Notes: generated by a model not told the origin, from the letters alone. Counted from the stretch's first letter, positions 50,653 through 59,441 are shown. The stretch is 64,000 nucleotides of DNA from Clostridiales bacterium (GCA_018335855.1 JAGXRM010000032.1:58579-122578); one strand, 5' to 3'. A program made the numbers and translations.

Positions 50653-52389
50653 CTATAGATCCTCGTCCGGATTGTCAGTCAATTTATATTTTTTCATGAT
50701 GCGAAAGATTGTTGAGTTATCCATTTTTAATGCTTCCGCTACTTTTTTCGTTGACCGGTATTTCCTCAAAGCATTAACCACAACTTCCCTCTCCATTATT
50801 TCCTTCGCTTCCTTTAAGGGAATCAGCTTATTTATATTAATTTCGATATTCTTGAATTTTCTGTTGATGATATTGTCGGGCAACTCATCCAAATGAATCA
50901 CGCTGTCCCGGCTCATGACAACCAGATATTCCACGACATTCAATAATTCTCTGACATTACCCGGCCAATCATAATTTTCAAAAGCATCCAGGACTTCCGG
51001 CGGAATCGTTTTTTCAATGCCATGCTTTTTACATTCTTTTTCTAAGAAGCTGTTAACTAAAGGCCTGATATCTTTCTTCCGATTACGAAGCGGAGGAATA
51101 TGAATAGGGATTACATTGAGCCTGTAAAATAGATCCTCCCTGAAAAGCTTGTTTCTGACCAGAGTTGACATGTCCTTATTCGTGGCTGAAATAATCCGGA
51201 CATTCAACTGTATCGGCTTATTGCCGCCCACCCTGTAAATTTCCTTTTCCTGCAAGAAACGTAATAGTTTTATCTGTAGATTAAGTTGTAATTCAGCAAT
51301 TTCGTCAAGAAAAATCGTCCCGTTGTTGGCCAGTTCAAAGAGCCCTAATTTCTTTTCCGTTGCCCCGGTAAAAGCTCCCTTCTCGTGGCCAAACAGTTCC
51401 GATTCCAACAGGTTCTCCGGAATTGCACCGCAGTTTATACTGATCATGGGGCCGTTCCTGCGCTGACTGTTGTTGTAGATGAATTTGGATATAACTTCTT
51501 TACCCACTCCCGATTCTCCTGATATCAGAACGGTGGAGTCCACCTTGGCAACTTTGTATGCTTTTTCCAACACGCCGCTCATTTCACTGCTGTCAAAAAT
51601 AATATGATTTACCTTGTCCCGAAATACGTTTAACTCATTGTAATATTTCTCTGTTAAGTTCAGAGGCTCCATCTGTTGTTTAATTTCAGTCAGATCTTTA
51701 ATATTGCTGATGATAAAACTGAGCTCACCTTTTTGGTTAAAAATATGATTGCTGGTCACCAGAACTTCCTTGCCTGTATTTAGCCGTTGCTTAATAATTC
51801 GGGTATGTTTGTTGGCCTGAATCTCGTTAATTTTTACATACCCTTCTTTTTCCAGTTGAAACATCGTTTTCTGTAATATTACTTCCGGCTGAAACCCCGT
51901 TATTCTCTCTACACTTTTATTCGCTTTGATTATTTTCCCCTTATGATCGGCAATAATCATACCGTCGTAGGACGACTCCAGTACATGTGTCAGTTCCTGA
52001 TTAAGTTGTCTGATGATATTCAACTCGCTGTAAAGAGCGTTTTTCTCCGTCTGATCTTCGAAAATAATCAGCATTCCGCTATCGCCGCCGGACGTGACAG
52101 GTACACAATGAATAATAACCTCAACATTATTTACCTTTTCCAGCATAAAAAACGGTTCGCTGCTCTGCAATGTCTGACTAATCTGATCCTGAAGCTTTTT
52201 ACAGGTAAACACTCGTCCGAAATGTTTACCCACAGCACCCTCTTTATCTCTTCCCAGAATCGTTTGGGCTGTTTTATTGAAATCCCTGATTGTCCCATCA
52301 CCTGAGATAAATATTACTGCGCATGGCAACTCACTCAAAATAAACTGGTACTCACTGATTAATTTTGCATATTCCGTCGCCGTACTCAT
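50653..52389 (-). CDS. Sigma-54-dependent transcriptional activator with PAS sensors
   Basis: 578 residues. Two PAS domains (about 8-112 and 135-240) are followed by the AAA+ domain (about 262-490): Walker A 'GESGVGKE' at 291-298, the sigma-54 contact loop GAFTGA at 338-343, and Walker B 'GTIFLDEIAE' at 357-366. A Fis-type HTH closes the protein (about 530-575, 'VVNALRKYRSTKKVAEALKM' and DNSTIFRIMKKY). It has no receiver domain, so it senses a small ligand through PAS. It lies 252 bases upstream of the mutase gene on the same strand, and the gap holds a sigma-54 promoter; regulation of the mutase is very likely. GGAGATG precedes the ATG. Confidence 0.95.
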   Translation of the reverse strand: MSTATEYAKLISEYQFILSELPCAVIFISGDGTIRDFNKTAQTILGRDKEGAVGKHFGRVFTCKKLQDQISQTLQSSEPFFMLEKVNNVEVIIHCVPVTSGGDSGMLIIFEDQTEKNALYSELNIIRQLNQELTHVLESSYDGMIIADHKGKIIKANKSVERITGFQPEVILQKTMFQLEKEGYVKINEIQANKHTRIIKQRLNTGKEVLVTSNHIFNQKGELSFIISNIKDLTEIKQQMEPLNLTEKYYNELNVFRDKVNHIIFDSSEMSGVLEKAYKVAKVDSTVLISGESGVGKEVISKFIYNNSQRRNGPMISINCGAIPENLLESELFGHEKGAFTGATEKKLGLFELANNGTIFLDEIAELQLNLQIKLLRFLQEKEIYRVGGNKPIQLNVRIISATNKDMSTLVRNKLFREDLFYRLNVIPIHIPPLRNRKKDIRPLVNSFLEKECKKHGIEKTIPPEVLDAFENYDWPGNVRELLNVVEYLVVMSRDSVIHLDELPDNIINRKFKNIEININKLIPLKEAKEIMEREVVVNALRKYRSTKKVAEALKMDNSTIFRIMKKYKLTDNPDEDL

Positions 52390-52492
52390 AACTCACATCT
52401 CCAGTTCCTGAAATCAAACTAGTCGTCGAAATTTTCTTTACTTTTCACTCTATTGTAAGGGTAACACAAATATAGCACTTCAGACAATGCCA

Positions 52493-52524
52493 AAATAGCC
52501 CTGCGCATCTGCACAGGGCTATAA
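52493..52524. other. Hairpin between divergent genes
   Basis: ATAGCCCTG and CAGGGCTAT form a 9-bp stem around CGCATCTGCA. It lies in the 193-base gap between the activator and the membrane protein. A TTTT follows on the minus strand, but no minus-strand gene precedes it. Role unknown. Confidence 0.4.
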
Positions 52525-52582
52525 AGATTATTGTAATACAAAAAATATATTAAGGCAGAATAACTATAAGAGGTGAATTATC

Positions 52583-53029
52583 ATGAGAGATTCTGTCGTT
52601 CAGGTTACAGTCAGCGGTTTGATTGGAGCTTTTATCATAAACAGTTCCATCTATATTCTGCAACTTTTGGGGATAAACGTCCTTGCCCCCTGGCTAATTG
52701 CTGCAAACGTGTTTTTAGAGCAGGATTTAGTGACAACAACACTGGGTATTATTATAGGCTTGGTCGGAACAGTTGGCCTAAGCATAGCATCGGCAACTAT
52801 TATTCTGCTTCTTCTTCGCTGGACGGGCTACGATTATGCGATTCTTAAAGGCATAATCGGCGTTAATGCCTTCTCATTTAGCACGATGGGTCTGTTTATG
52901 CCTTTATTGAATATCACACCTTCAATCCGCTCTCAACCTCTCACCAATATTATCGCTTTAAGCGTATTAACTTTAACAGGAGCCATTCTCGGTGCTTTAC
53001 TCAAACGTTTTTCTGTGACAGTAAAATAG
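52583..53029 (+). CDS. Conserved membrane protein, four helices, unknown function
   Basis: 148 residues with four hydrophobic helices (about 10-30, 50-75, 85-108 and 120-140). AAGAGGTG precedes the ATG. The blocks 'TVSGLIGAFIINSSIYILQL' and 'IGVNAFSFSTMGLFMPLLNI' resemble small membrane proteins seen in Clostridia but I cannot name the family. It stands alone, divergent from the sigma-54 activator. It has no cysteine and no charged membrane motif. Confidence 0.65.
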   Translation: MRDSVVQVTVSGLIGAFIINSSIYILQLLGINVLAPWLIAANVFLEQDLVTTTLGIIIGLVGTVGLSIASATIILLLLRWTGYDYAILKGIIGVNAFSFSTMGLFMPLLNITPSIRSQPLTNIIALSVLTLTGAILGALLKRFSVTVK

Positions 53030-53120
53030 AGTCCGCATAATCATCTTGTTCTTAAATATGGCAGAGCTTATTTTCGCTATTACCTTCAGCTAAATAATAC
53101 GTTAACACAAATATTTCTTT

Positions 53121-53160
53121 CGACAGGGAACGTCTGGGAAGGCAGACGGTTCTCTGTCGC
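53121..53160. repeat. CGACAG...CTGTCG repeat variant with inner hairpin
   Basis: CGACAGGGAACGTCT and AGACGGTTCTCTGTCG flank GGGAAGGC. The outer CGACAG/CTGTCG arms and the GGTTCTC core are those of the 25-bp elements around the Y1 transposase. It lies just past the lipid kinase stop codon. Confidence 0.75.
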
Positions 53161-53163
53161 TTA

Positions 53164-54090
53164 CTAATTTCTTACGGAACTCTTCATATCTTCTCCTGAA
53201 ACCAGAACGTTCAGCCGTCCCGGCAGAATAACATATTCGAGGCTGTCAACTTCCTCCGGAAATAGCTCGCCGTCACAATGAGCCGGAGAAGGGCGTTCTA
53301 GCTCGATACGTATACGTGTGGTATGAATCTCCCGGATACCTTCAGAATAAATAAACGTACCTTTGGGAGACAAGGTTTTCGGTAAAACAAGCAATGTATC
53401 AAGTGCTGTTTTTTTATAGGCAAGGACAGCCGTCAGTTTACCGTCACTTGGGTCGGCATGGGGTGCCATAAAGAACAGGCCGCCGGTACGGGGGGCATTT
53501 CCCACAGATATCAGCGAAAGCGGCCCTTCATAGTGCCCGTCATCCCATTCCACCCGGGCTTGCCACGTTGGATGGTGAAGGATCCCCTGAATCGCTGCCA
53601 CCAGATAGCGGGGTATGCCCTTTACCCACGTAATTTCCTGCTGGATTTTTGTGATATACGGTTCCAGGCCCATGGCAGAGTTATTGATAAAATAACGATC
53701 CCCGGCTTTGCACACATCCAGTGGCCGCATCCTGCCCGCCGCGATAATCTTTGCCGCGTCCATCAGCCCAAGGGGAAGCCCCAAGTTATAGGCCAAATCA
53801 TTGGCCGTGCCAAGCGGCATAATTCCCAGAATACCCATATGCTCCTCAAGGTATGCCTGAGCCAACCCGTTCACCACTTCACCTATTGTCCCGTCACCTC
53901 CCGCAGCGATAACCGGCGAAAAGCCATCTAAAGCAGCCTGTCTGCCTAGCTCCACCGCCTGACCGGGATAATCGGAGACAGCCAAGGAAAATTCAATACC
54001 GGCCGCCTTTAAAGCAATCTCCGCTTCAGGCCAGCGCTTCTGGGCATTCCAACGATTTGAATATGGGTTTAAAATCACCTTGGCAGGCAT
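53164..54090 (-). CDS. Diacylglycerol/lipid kinase family protein (YegS/BmrU-like)
   Basis: 308 residues. The catalytic signature 'PVIAAGGDGTIGEVVNGLAQ' is near residues 57-76, followed by 'LGIMPLGTANDLAYNLGLPL' and 'RYFINNSAMGLEPYITKIQQ'. The later 'HCDGELFPEEVDSLEYVILP' block is typical of the C-terminal beta domain. It phosphorylates diacylglycerol or a related lipid at the membrane. The ATG at 54090 has GAGGGG upstream. Repeats lie on both sides of the gene. Confidence 0.9.
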   Translation of the reverse strand: MPAKVILNPYSNRWNAQKRWPEAEIALKAAGIEFSLAVSDYPGQAVELGRQAALDGFSPVIAAGGDGTIGEVVNGLAQAYLEEHMGILGIMPLGTANDLAYNLGLPLGLMDAAKIIAAGRMRPLDVCKAGDRYFINNSAMGLEPYITKIQQEITWVKGIPRYLVAAIQGILHHPTWQARVEWDDGHYEGPLSLISVGNAPRTGGLFFMAPHADPSDGKLTAVLAYKKTALDTLLVLPKTLSPKGTFIYSEGIREIHTTRIRIELERPSPAHCDGELFPEEVDSLEYVILPGRLNVLVSGEDMKSSVRN

Positions 54091-54108
54091 ATGTATCCCC
54101 TCACATTA

Positions 54109-54143
54109 GGACAAGGGGACAAGTTGAAACTGTCCCCTTGTCC
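54109..54143. repeat. GGACAAGGGGACA inverted repeat
   Basis: GGACAAGGGGACA (54109-54121) and TGTCCCCTTGTCC (54131-54143) are perfect 13-bp inverted arms. It sits directly upstream of the lipid kinase ribosome site and would form a stable hairpin in its leader. Confidence 0.8.
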
Positions 54144-54204
54144 CAGTTATATTGCTTTATTTCAATGAAAACTACATGATTCCTTCCAAATACGAAAAAG
54201 AAGT

Positions 54205-54229
54205 GCGACAGGGGACGGTTCTCTGTCGC
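54205..54229. repeat. 25-bp repeat at the 3' side of the Y1 transposase (left end)
   Basis: GCGACAGGGGACGGTTCTCT then GTCGC. GCGACAG and CTGTCGC arms pair around GGGACGGTTCT. It is the exact inverse of the copy at 55148-55172 and ends 7 bases from the transposase stop codon. Confidence 0.92.
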
Positions 54230-54235
54230 AATATT

Positions 54236-55024
54236 TTATGCTCGGAATATCGTATCCTTACTTATACCTAACAGCCGGGATAATTCCCGCGTTGACAATT
54301 TGGACGTTACTTTGATTTCTTGAAGAACTGCGTTCCGCTTTGATTTATTTCGCGTGGTCCTTAACTCTTCAAGGTTAATCTTGTGTTTTTCCAATATCCC
54401 CGCCAAAGCATCTTGCCAATCGATTCTTTTTAGGCCCGGTTCAGGAACAATATCATCACACTCTAGATACTCATCCATATTGTTGCACTCTGTGAATTCT
54501 TTTAATTTTAAGATAGCCTCTGCCCTATTGACAGAGAAGTGATCAAGCAAAAAATCTTTATTAAGTAGCTTATTATCGTCATGCTCATTCATGTAATACG
54601 TGTAGCTGCTCCATGGATAATCTTCCGGGTGCTGGGCAAGTCCTGCTGCTACCGAATTATTGTGTATATATCTGCTGCACCCCAAGAAGTACTGTTCCGT
54701 ATCAATAATCTCACTCCTGAACCTATCCTGAAACAAGTGCCCAACTCTGTTATACTTTTGATTAAAATGATACACATAGCTGACACCAAACCGTTTCATA
54801 ATGCGCGAGATAGAATCTTCAACCTCTTTAATAAGCAAATGTAAATGGTTTGGCATTAAAGAATATGAATATAGTTCAAAATTGTTTTCACCCTTTATCT
54901 TTAGCAAGATACTCATAAATCTTCTTCGATCCTCATCGTCATGGAAGATATTCATTTGGCCTACGCCGCGGATCATGACGTGGTAAATACCTAATTGGCT
55001 TTTCTGCCTACAATACCTGGGCAA
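54236..55024 (-). mobile_element. REP-associated tyrosine transposase (Y1, IS200-like)
   Basis: 262 residues. The HUH motif is 'YSLMPNHLHLLIKEV' with HLH at the catalytic site, and the Tyr is expected in 'YFLGCSRYIHNNSVAAGL'. The 'DYPWSSYTYY' block and the 'VGHLFQDRFRSEII' block mark it as a RAYT-type rather than a classical IS200 protein. The C-terminus (about 230-262, 'KLSTRELSRLLGISKDTIF') adds a helix-turn-helix. It is bracketed by a perfect 25-bp inverted repeat (54205-54229 and 55148-55172) whose core recurs through the window. It is expected to nick and move single-stranded repeat DNA. Confidence 0.9.
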
Positions 55025-55147
55025 TGCAGTTCACCCCCGCAGAATTTTCACGGTAGATAGCTACACTAGTATTGCTGAGAATAATTATTATGACAAATTC
55101 CCGCCTAGATTATTCTGAATTAAATCGCTAAGCTTCCTTTAATTTTT

Positions 55148-55172
55148 GCGACAGAGAACCGTCCCCTGTCGC
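55148..55172. repeat. 25-bp repeat at the 5' side of the Y1 transposase (right end)
   Basis: GCGACAGAGAACCGTCCCCT then GTCGC, the exact inverse of the left copy at 54205-54229. It also lies 12 bases past the carB stop codon. Confidence 0.92.
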
Positions 55173-55183
55173 AATACGCAAGC

Positions 55184-58100
55184 CTATTTGATGTCTAAAT
55201 GATAATGCTGCAAATGTTTTATACTGTATGTTTGGGCCTGATTGTAAGCCTCTATACCTTTGGCACTGGCTAGAGCTGCGGCCAGGGTGGTAATATACGG
55301 TATTTTATGCTTAATCGCAGCTTTACGTATATACGAATCATCTATTTCACTGACTCTGCCGATAGGAGTGTTAATAATCAAATTAATCTCTCTGTTCGTG
55401 ACGCTGTCGAGAATATTTGGCCTACCCTCGTACAGCTTTTTGATAAATGTTGATTGTATTCCGTTTTGATTCAGGAAATAATTTGTTCCTTCCGTTGCCA
55501 GTATTTTGAAACCAAGGCTGGCAAACTTACGGGCCACGTCTAGCACAGCGGGCCTGTCCTGTTCCCTGACACTAATTAATACCGTTCCTGACGCCGGCAA
55601 AGATCCCTGGGTGGCTTCCTGAGCCTTAAAGTAGGCTAATCCGAATGAATCCGCAATGCCGAGCACCTCACCGGTTGACCGCATTTCCGGTCCCAAAAGG
55701 GGATCTACCTCAGGAAACATATTAAAGGGAAATACTGCTTCCTTTACTCCAAAATGCGGAATCCTCCCTGTTGTAAGGTTGGCAACCTTCTTTTTACCCA
55801 TGATTATTTCCGTGGCAAGGCGGGCCATTGATACATTGCAAACTTTTGAAACAATGGGAACAGTGCGGGAGGCACGGGGGTTAGCCTCTAATACGTAGAC
55901 ACAACCTTCGGCAATAGCATATTGAATATTCATTAACCCTATAACGTTAAGTTCCTGAGCTATTTTTTTTGTATATTCGTTAATTGTTGACAGGTGTTCA
56001 TCCGATATGCTTATCGTCGGAATCACACAGGCCGAATCTCCCGAATGAACCCCTGCATATTCTATATGTTCCATGACTGCAGGAACAAAAACGTCTTTCC
56101 CGTCGGAAATGGCATCCGCTTCTGCTTCAATTGCATTATCGAGAAATTTATCAATTAAGATAGGTTTCTCGGGTGTAATATCTACTGCAGCGGAGATATA
56201 CTGTTGGAGCATATCTTCATCATGGACAATTTCCATACCCCGTCCACCAAGAACATAGGACGGCCTTACCATGAGCGGGTAACCGATTTTCTCAGCAATC
56301 GTGAGCGCCTCACTAAGGTTGCTGGCCATGCCCGATTCCGGCATGGGAATATTCATCTTTTCCATCATGATTCTGAACCTGTCCCGGTCCTCTGCCAGAT
56401 CAATGGCATCAAGTGTTGTGCCTAAAATTCGGACACCTTCCTCAGCCAGTTCCCCCGCAATATTAAGCGGTGTCTGACCCCCGAACTGAACAATTACCCC
56501 GATAGGGTTTTCTTTATCATAGATACTCAGCACATCTTCCACTGTGAGTGGCTCGAAGTATAACTTATCAGATGTATCATAATCCGTTGATACAGTCTCA
56601 GGGTTGCAGTTAACCATAATGGTTTCATATCCCATATCACGCAAAGCAAAAGCCGCATGAACACAGCAGTAATCAAATTCAATACCCTGTCCGATTCTGT
56701 TAGGGCCTCCGCCTAAGACCATTACTTTTTGCCTGTCGCTGGAAACGGTCTTATCTTCGGCATTATACGTGGAAAAGTAGTATGCGGCATTTTCCACACC
56801 ACTTACAGGTACGGGCTCCCATGCTTCTGTAATACCCAGAGCAATACGGCGTTTTCTGGTTTCCCTCTCCGGTACGTTTAATAGCTTAGCAAGATAACGG
56901 TCGGCAAACCCTTCTTTTTTTGCACGTATCAACAATTCATCGGGCAGGTCGCCATTCTTGTACTGTAATATTTCCTCTTCTAATAACACCAGTTCCTGCA
57001 TCTGTTCAATAAACCATGCTTTAATATGAGTTAAGCGATGGAGCTGATCTATGGTCGCCCCCTTGCGCAACGCTTCGTACATAATAAATTGCCGCTCACT
57101 AGACGCTTCAGTAAGTAACGCCAGGAGCTCATCAAGCGTGCGCTGATTAAAATTCTTTGCAAAACCCAAACCGTAACGCCCTATTTCCAGTGAACGTATC
57201 GCTTTTTGAAAGGCTTCTTTGTAGTTTTTCCCGATACTCATGACTTCGCCGACAGCCTTCATTTGCGTACCTAATTTATCCTCGGCGCCTTTAAATTTCT
57301 CAAAAGCCCACCGCGGAAACTTTATAACAACATAATCGCCGGATGGAGTATATTTCTCCAGCGACCCATCCCGCCAATAAGGAATCTCATCCAGTGTTAA
57401 CCCTGCAGCCAACATGGCAGAAATCAAGGCGATGGGAAATCCGGTAGCCTTTGAAGCCAGGGCGGAAGACCTGGATGTCCTTGGATTGATTTCAATGACA
57501 ACAATACGACCTGTTTTTGGGTCATGGGCAAACTGTACATTTGTACCGCCAATCACACCTATAGCTTCCACAATATCATAAGAATGTTTTTGCAGCCGCG
57601 CTTGCAACTCGGCACTAATCGTTAACATCGGAGCTGAACAAAACGAATCTCCCGTATGAACACCTATAGCATCAATATTTTCGATAAAACATACAGTAAT
57701 CATTTGATTGTTGGTATCGCGTACAACTTCCAATTCCAGCTCTTCCCAGCCCAGCACAGATTCTTCTACAAGAATTTGTCCGACCCTACTTGCGGAAATT
57801 CCCCTGCTGGCAATTACCTTTAACTCCTCCACATTATAAACCAAGCCCCCGCCTGTTCCACCCATTGTATAAGCGGGACGGATAACAACTGGGAAGCCAA
57901 GTTCTTTGGCTATATTTACGGCCTCATCCACAGAATATGCGGGCTCACTTCTAGGCATTTCAATCCCTAACTGTGTCATGCTTTCTTTAAAAGCAATCCG
58001 GTCTTCTCCTCGTTCTATCGCATCAAGCTGAACACCAATGACTTTAACGCCATATTTCTCAAGAACTCCTTCCTTCTCAAGTTCCATACTAAGATTAAGG

Positions 58101-58384
58101 GCAGTCTGTCCGCCCAAATTAGGAAGTAGCGCATCTGGCCGTTCCTGTTTAATAATTTCTGTTAATCTTTTTACGTTTAGCGGTTCAATGTATGTAGCGT
58201 CAGCCATGCCCGGGTCAGTCATAATCGTTGCCGGATTAGAATTTACCAATACAATTTTATACCCAAGTTTACGAAGAGCTTTACATGCCTGAGTGCCTGA
58301 ATAGTCAAACTCAGCTGCCTGTCCAATCACAATCGGCCCCGAACCAATAATCAAAAGTTTGTTAATATCCTGGCGTTTTGGCAT
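55184..58384 (-). CDS. carB: Carbamoyl-phosphate synthase large subunit
   Basis: 1066 residues, full length. It begins with MPKRQDINKLLIIGSGPIVI and 'GQAAEFDYSGTQACKALRKL', then 'LLPNLGGQTALNLSMELEKE' and the first ATP-grasp domain ('RPAYTMGGTGGGLVYNVEEL'). The oligomerisation region follows, then the second half ('GGGPNRIGQGIEFDYCCVHA', 'VRPSYVLGGRGMEIVHDEDM') and the C-terminal allosteric domain from about residue 930. It makes carbamoyl phosphate for pyrimidine and arginine synthesis. No carA gene is adjacent on either side. ATACCTC-like sequence precedes the ATG at 58384. Confidence 0.96.
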   Translation of the reverse strand: MPKRQDINKLLIIGSGPIVIGQAAEFDYSGTQACKALRKLGYKIVLVNSNPATIMTDPGMADATYIEPLNVKRLTEIIKQERPDALLPNLGGQTALNLSMELEKEGVLEKYGVKVIGVQLDAIERGEDRIAFKESMTQLGIEMPRSEPAYSVDEAVNIAKELGFPVVIRPAYTMGGTGGGLVYNVEELKVIASRGISASRVGQILVEESVLGWEELELEVVRDTNNQMITVCFIENIDAIGVHTGDSFCSAPMLTISAELQARLQKHSYDIVEAIGVIGGTNVQFAHDPKTGRIVVIEINPRTSRSSALASKATGFPIALISAMLAAGLTLDEIPYWRDGSLEKYTPSGDYVVIKFPRWAFEKFKGAEDKLGTQMKAVGEVMSIGKNYKEAFQKAIRSLEIGRYGLGFAKNFNQRTLDELLALLTEASSERQFIMYEALRKGATIDQLHRLTHIKAWFIEQMQELVLLEEEILQYKNGDLPDELLIRAKKEGFADRYLAKLLNVPERETRKRRIALGITEAWEPVPVSGVENAAYYFSTYNAEDKTVSSDRQKVMVLGGGPNRIGQGIEFDYCCVHAAFALRDMGYETIMVNCNPETVSTDYDTSDKLYFEPLTVEDVLSIYDKENPIGVIVQFGGQTPLNIAGELAEEGVRILGTTLDAIDLAEDRDRFRIMMEKMNIPMPESGMASNLSEALTIAEKIGYPLMVRPSYVLGGRGMEIVHDEDMLQQYISAAVDITPEKPILIDKFLDNAIEAEADAISDGKDVFVPAVMEHIEYAGVHSGDSACVIPTISISDEHLSTINEYTKKIAQELNVIGLMNIQYAIAEGCVYVLEANPRASRTVPIVSKVCNVSMARLATEIIMGKKKVANLTTGRIPHFGVKEAVFPFNMFPEVDPLLGPEMRSTGEVLGIADSFGLAYFKAQEATQGSLPASGTVLISVREQDRPAVLDVARKFASLGFKILATEGTNYFLNQNGIQSTFIKKLYEGRPNILDSVTNREINLIINTPIGRVSEIDDSYIRKAAIKHKIPYITTLAAALASAKGIEAYNQAQTYSIKHLQHYHLDIK

Positions 58385-58867
58385 AATCGATACCTCTTTT
58401 TCTTTAATTTATACTAAAGTATATTTTATAACAAATTCTACTAAAAATCCAAGATAGTTTTCATTTCTTTAAAACTTTCTTCTGCTTCATTTCTTCAAAA
58501 CTTTCTTCAAGCACTAACAGCAGTAAGTGCTTTTGCAAAATCATCTATAACTCTAGTACTATGTCAGGAATTAACACCTACTGTGTAGACGTTTTTTGTG
58601 ATTACCACATCATTCTGCTGTTCAACAAAATCAAGATACTCCCCTAATTTTTATGCATTTAAACGTGCGCATGCGGCATCCCTATGCGGCTTTTATCGGA
58701 TGAGCGCCCCCGCATACTGGAGTAAGAAATAGCTGACGCGCTTCACTTGTTGAGGATGCCATTTTCTTGTCTACGCAAAAAACATGAATCGGAACCTCTG
58801 ATTTTGGCTTCATTGTTAACTTGTGTTGGCATGTGTTTATTATAGTTGTAAACTGAAAGAAACTGGG
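58385..58867. other. Non-coding gap after carB with a tandem repeat
   Basis: About 480 bases. It holds two 23-bp near-identical units, TTCATTTCTTTAAAACTTTC and on (58460-58482 and 58486-58508), one base different and 26 bases apart. A hairpin AGCACT...AGTGCT follows at about 58511-58532. The remainder shows no coding sense that I trust. Confidence 0.55.
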
Positions 58868-59180
58868 ATGCGATTTTTTATGGATTCTGGAGACGGACTT
58901 ATTACAGCTCAAGAATTGACCGATTCTTTAAGTCTTTCCGTAGATACAATCTGGAGATATACCCGGGAAAAGAGGATTCCTTATGTAGAAATTGGGGGAA
59001 GGCAGTACCGGTATAATAAGCAGAATGTGCTGAAAGCGTTGTCCGGAGTAACTTTTTCTGTACAAGCAAAGGAAGGATCAACTCCCTATCAAGACAAAAA
59101 GAAACTAACCTATGAAGATTATGCAAAACTTCCAGAAGAGCCTGGTTTTCGGCATGAGATTATAGACGGGGTACATGCAA
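58868..59180 (+). pseudogene. HTH (excisionase type)-Uma2 endonuclease-like gene, truncated
   Basis: An ORF beginning near 58868 or 58880 encodes a MerR/excisionase-type HTH ('DGLITAQELTDSLSLSVDTI' then WRYTREKRIPYVEIGGRQY) of about 50 residues. This is followed by 'KKLTYEDYAKLPEEPGFRHE' and IIDGV, the start of an Uma2 (DUF820) PD-(D/E)XK-like domain. The reading then breaks off into unrelated sequence (HAIGSMTQTSI) at about 59180. The nuclease domain is therefore missing. It meets a decayed toxin gene tail to tail at this point. Confidence 0.65.
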
Positions 59181-59181
59181 T

Positions 59182-59441
59182 AGGTTCTATGACGCAGACA
59201 TCAATTTGAAAATCCAGCAGTGATTCAAGTGCCTCAATTGCTTCTGTTTTTGATATTCTCTGTCTCCTTGCTGATACCCAAGCACAATGGCCACTTCGCT
59301 CCAAAATATTGGTGGCACAAATAACTCAACTCGGTTGCTCTCTACTGCATGATCGCGCAGAGGTAGCGTACGGATTGTATCCTCTCCCGGTAAAAGCCAA
59401 GACAAAGCAACCGATACATCAACTACGAAAATACCGCTCAT
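59182..59441 (-). pseudogene. PIN-domain toxin (VapC-like), frameshifted and truncated
   Basis: The N-terminus has 'GIFVVDVSVALSWLLPGEDT', with the first acidic residue of PIN domains, then 'VELFVPPIFWSEVA'. After 'IVLG' the frame shifts by one base and continues 'SARRQRISKTEAIEALESLL' DFQIDV in another frame. The sequence then runs into the Uma2 remnant, and the C-terminal acidic residues are missing. Its ATG overlaps the antitoxin stop codon (TCATGA). It is unlikely to be functional. Confidence 0.7.

Noticed and set aside
58682..58912. A 76-codon minus-strand frame before the HTH-Uma2 gene
   Set aside because: It runs antisense into the HTH coding part and has no recognisable family or ribosome site.
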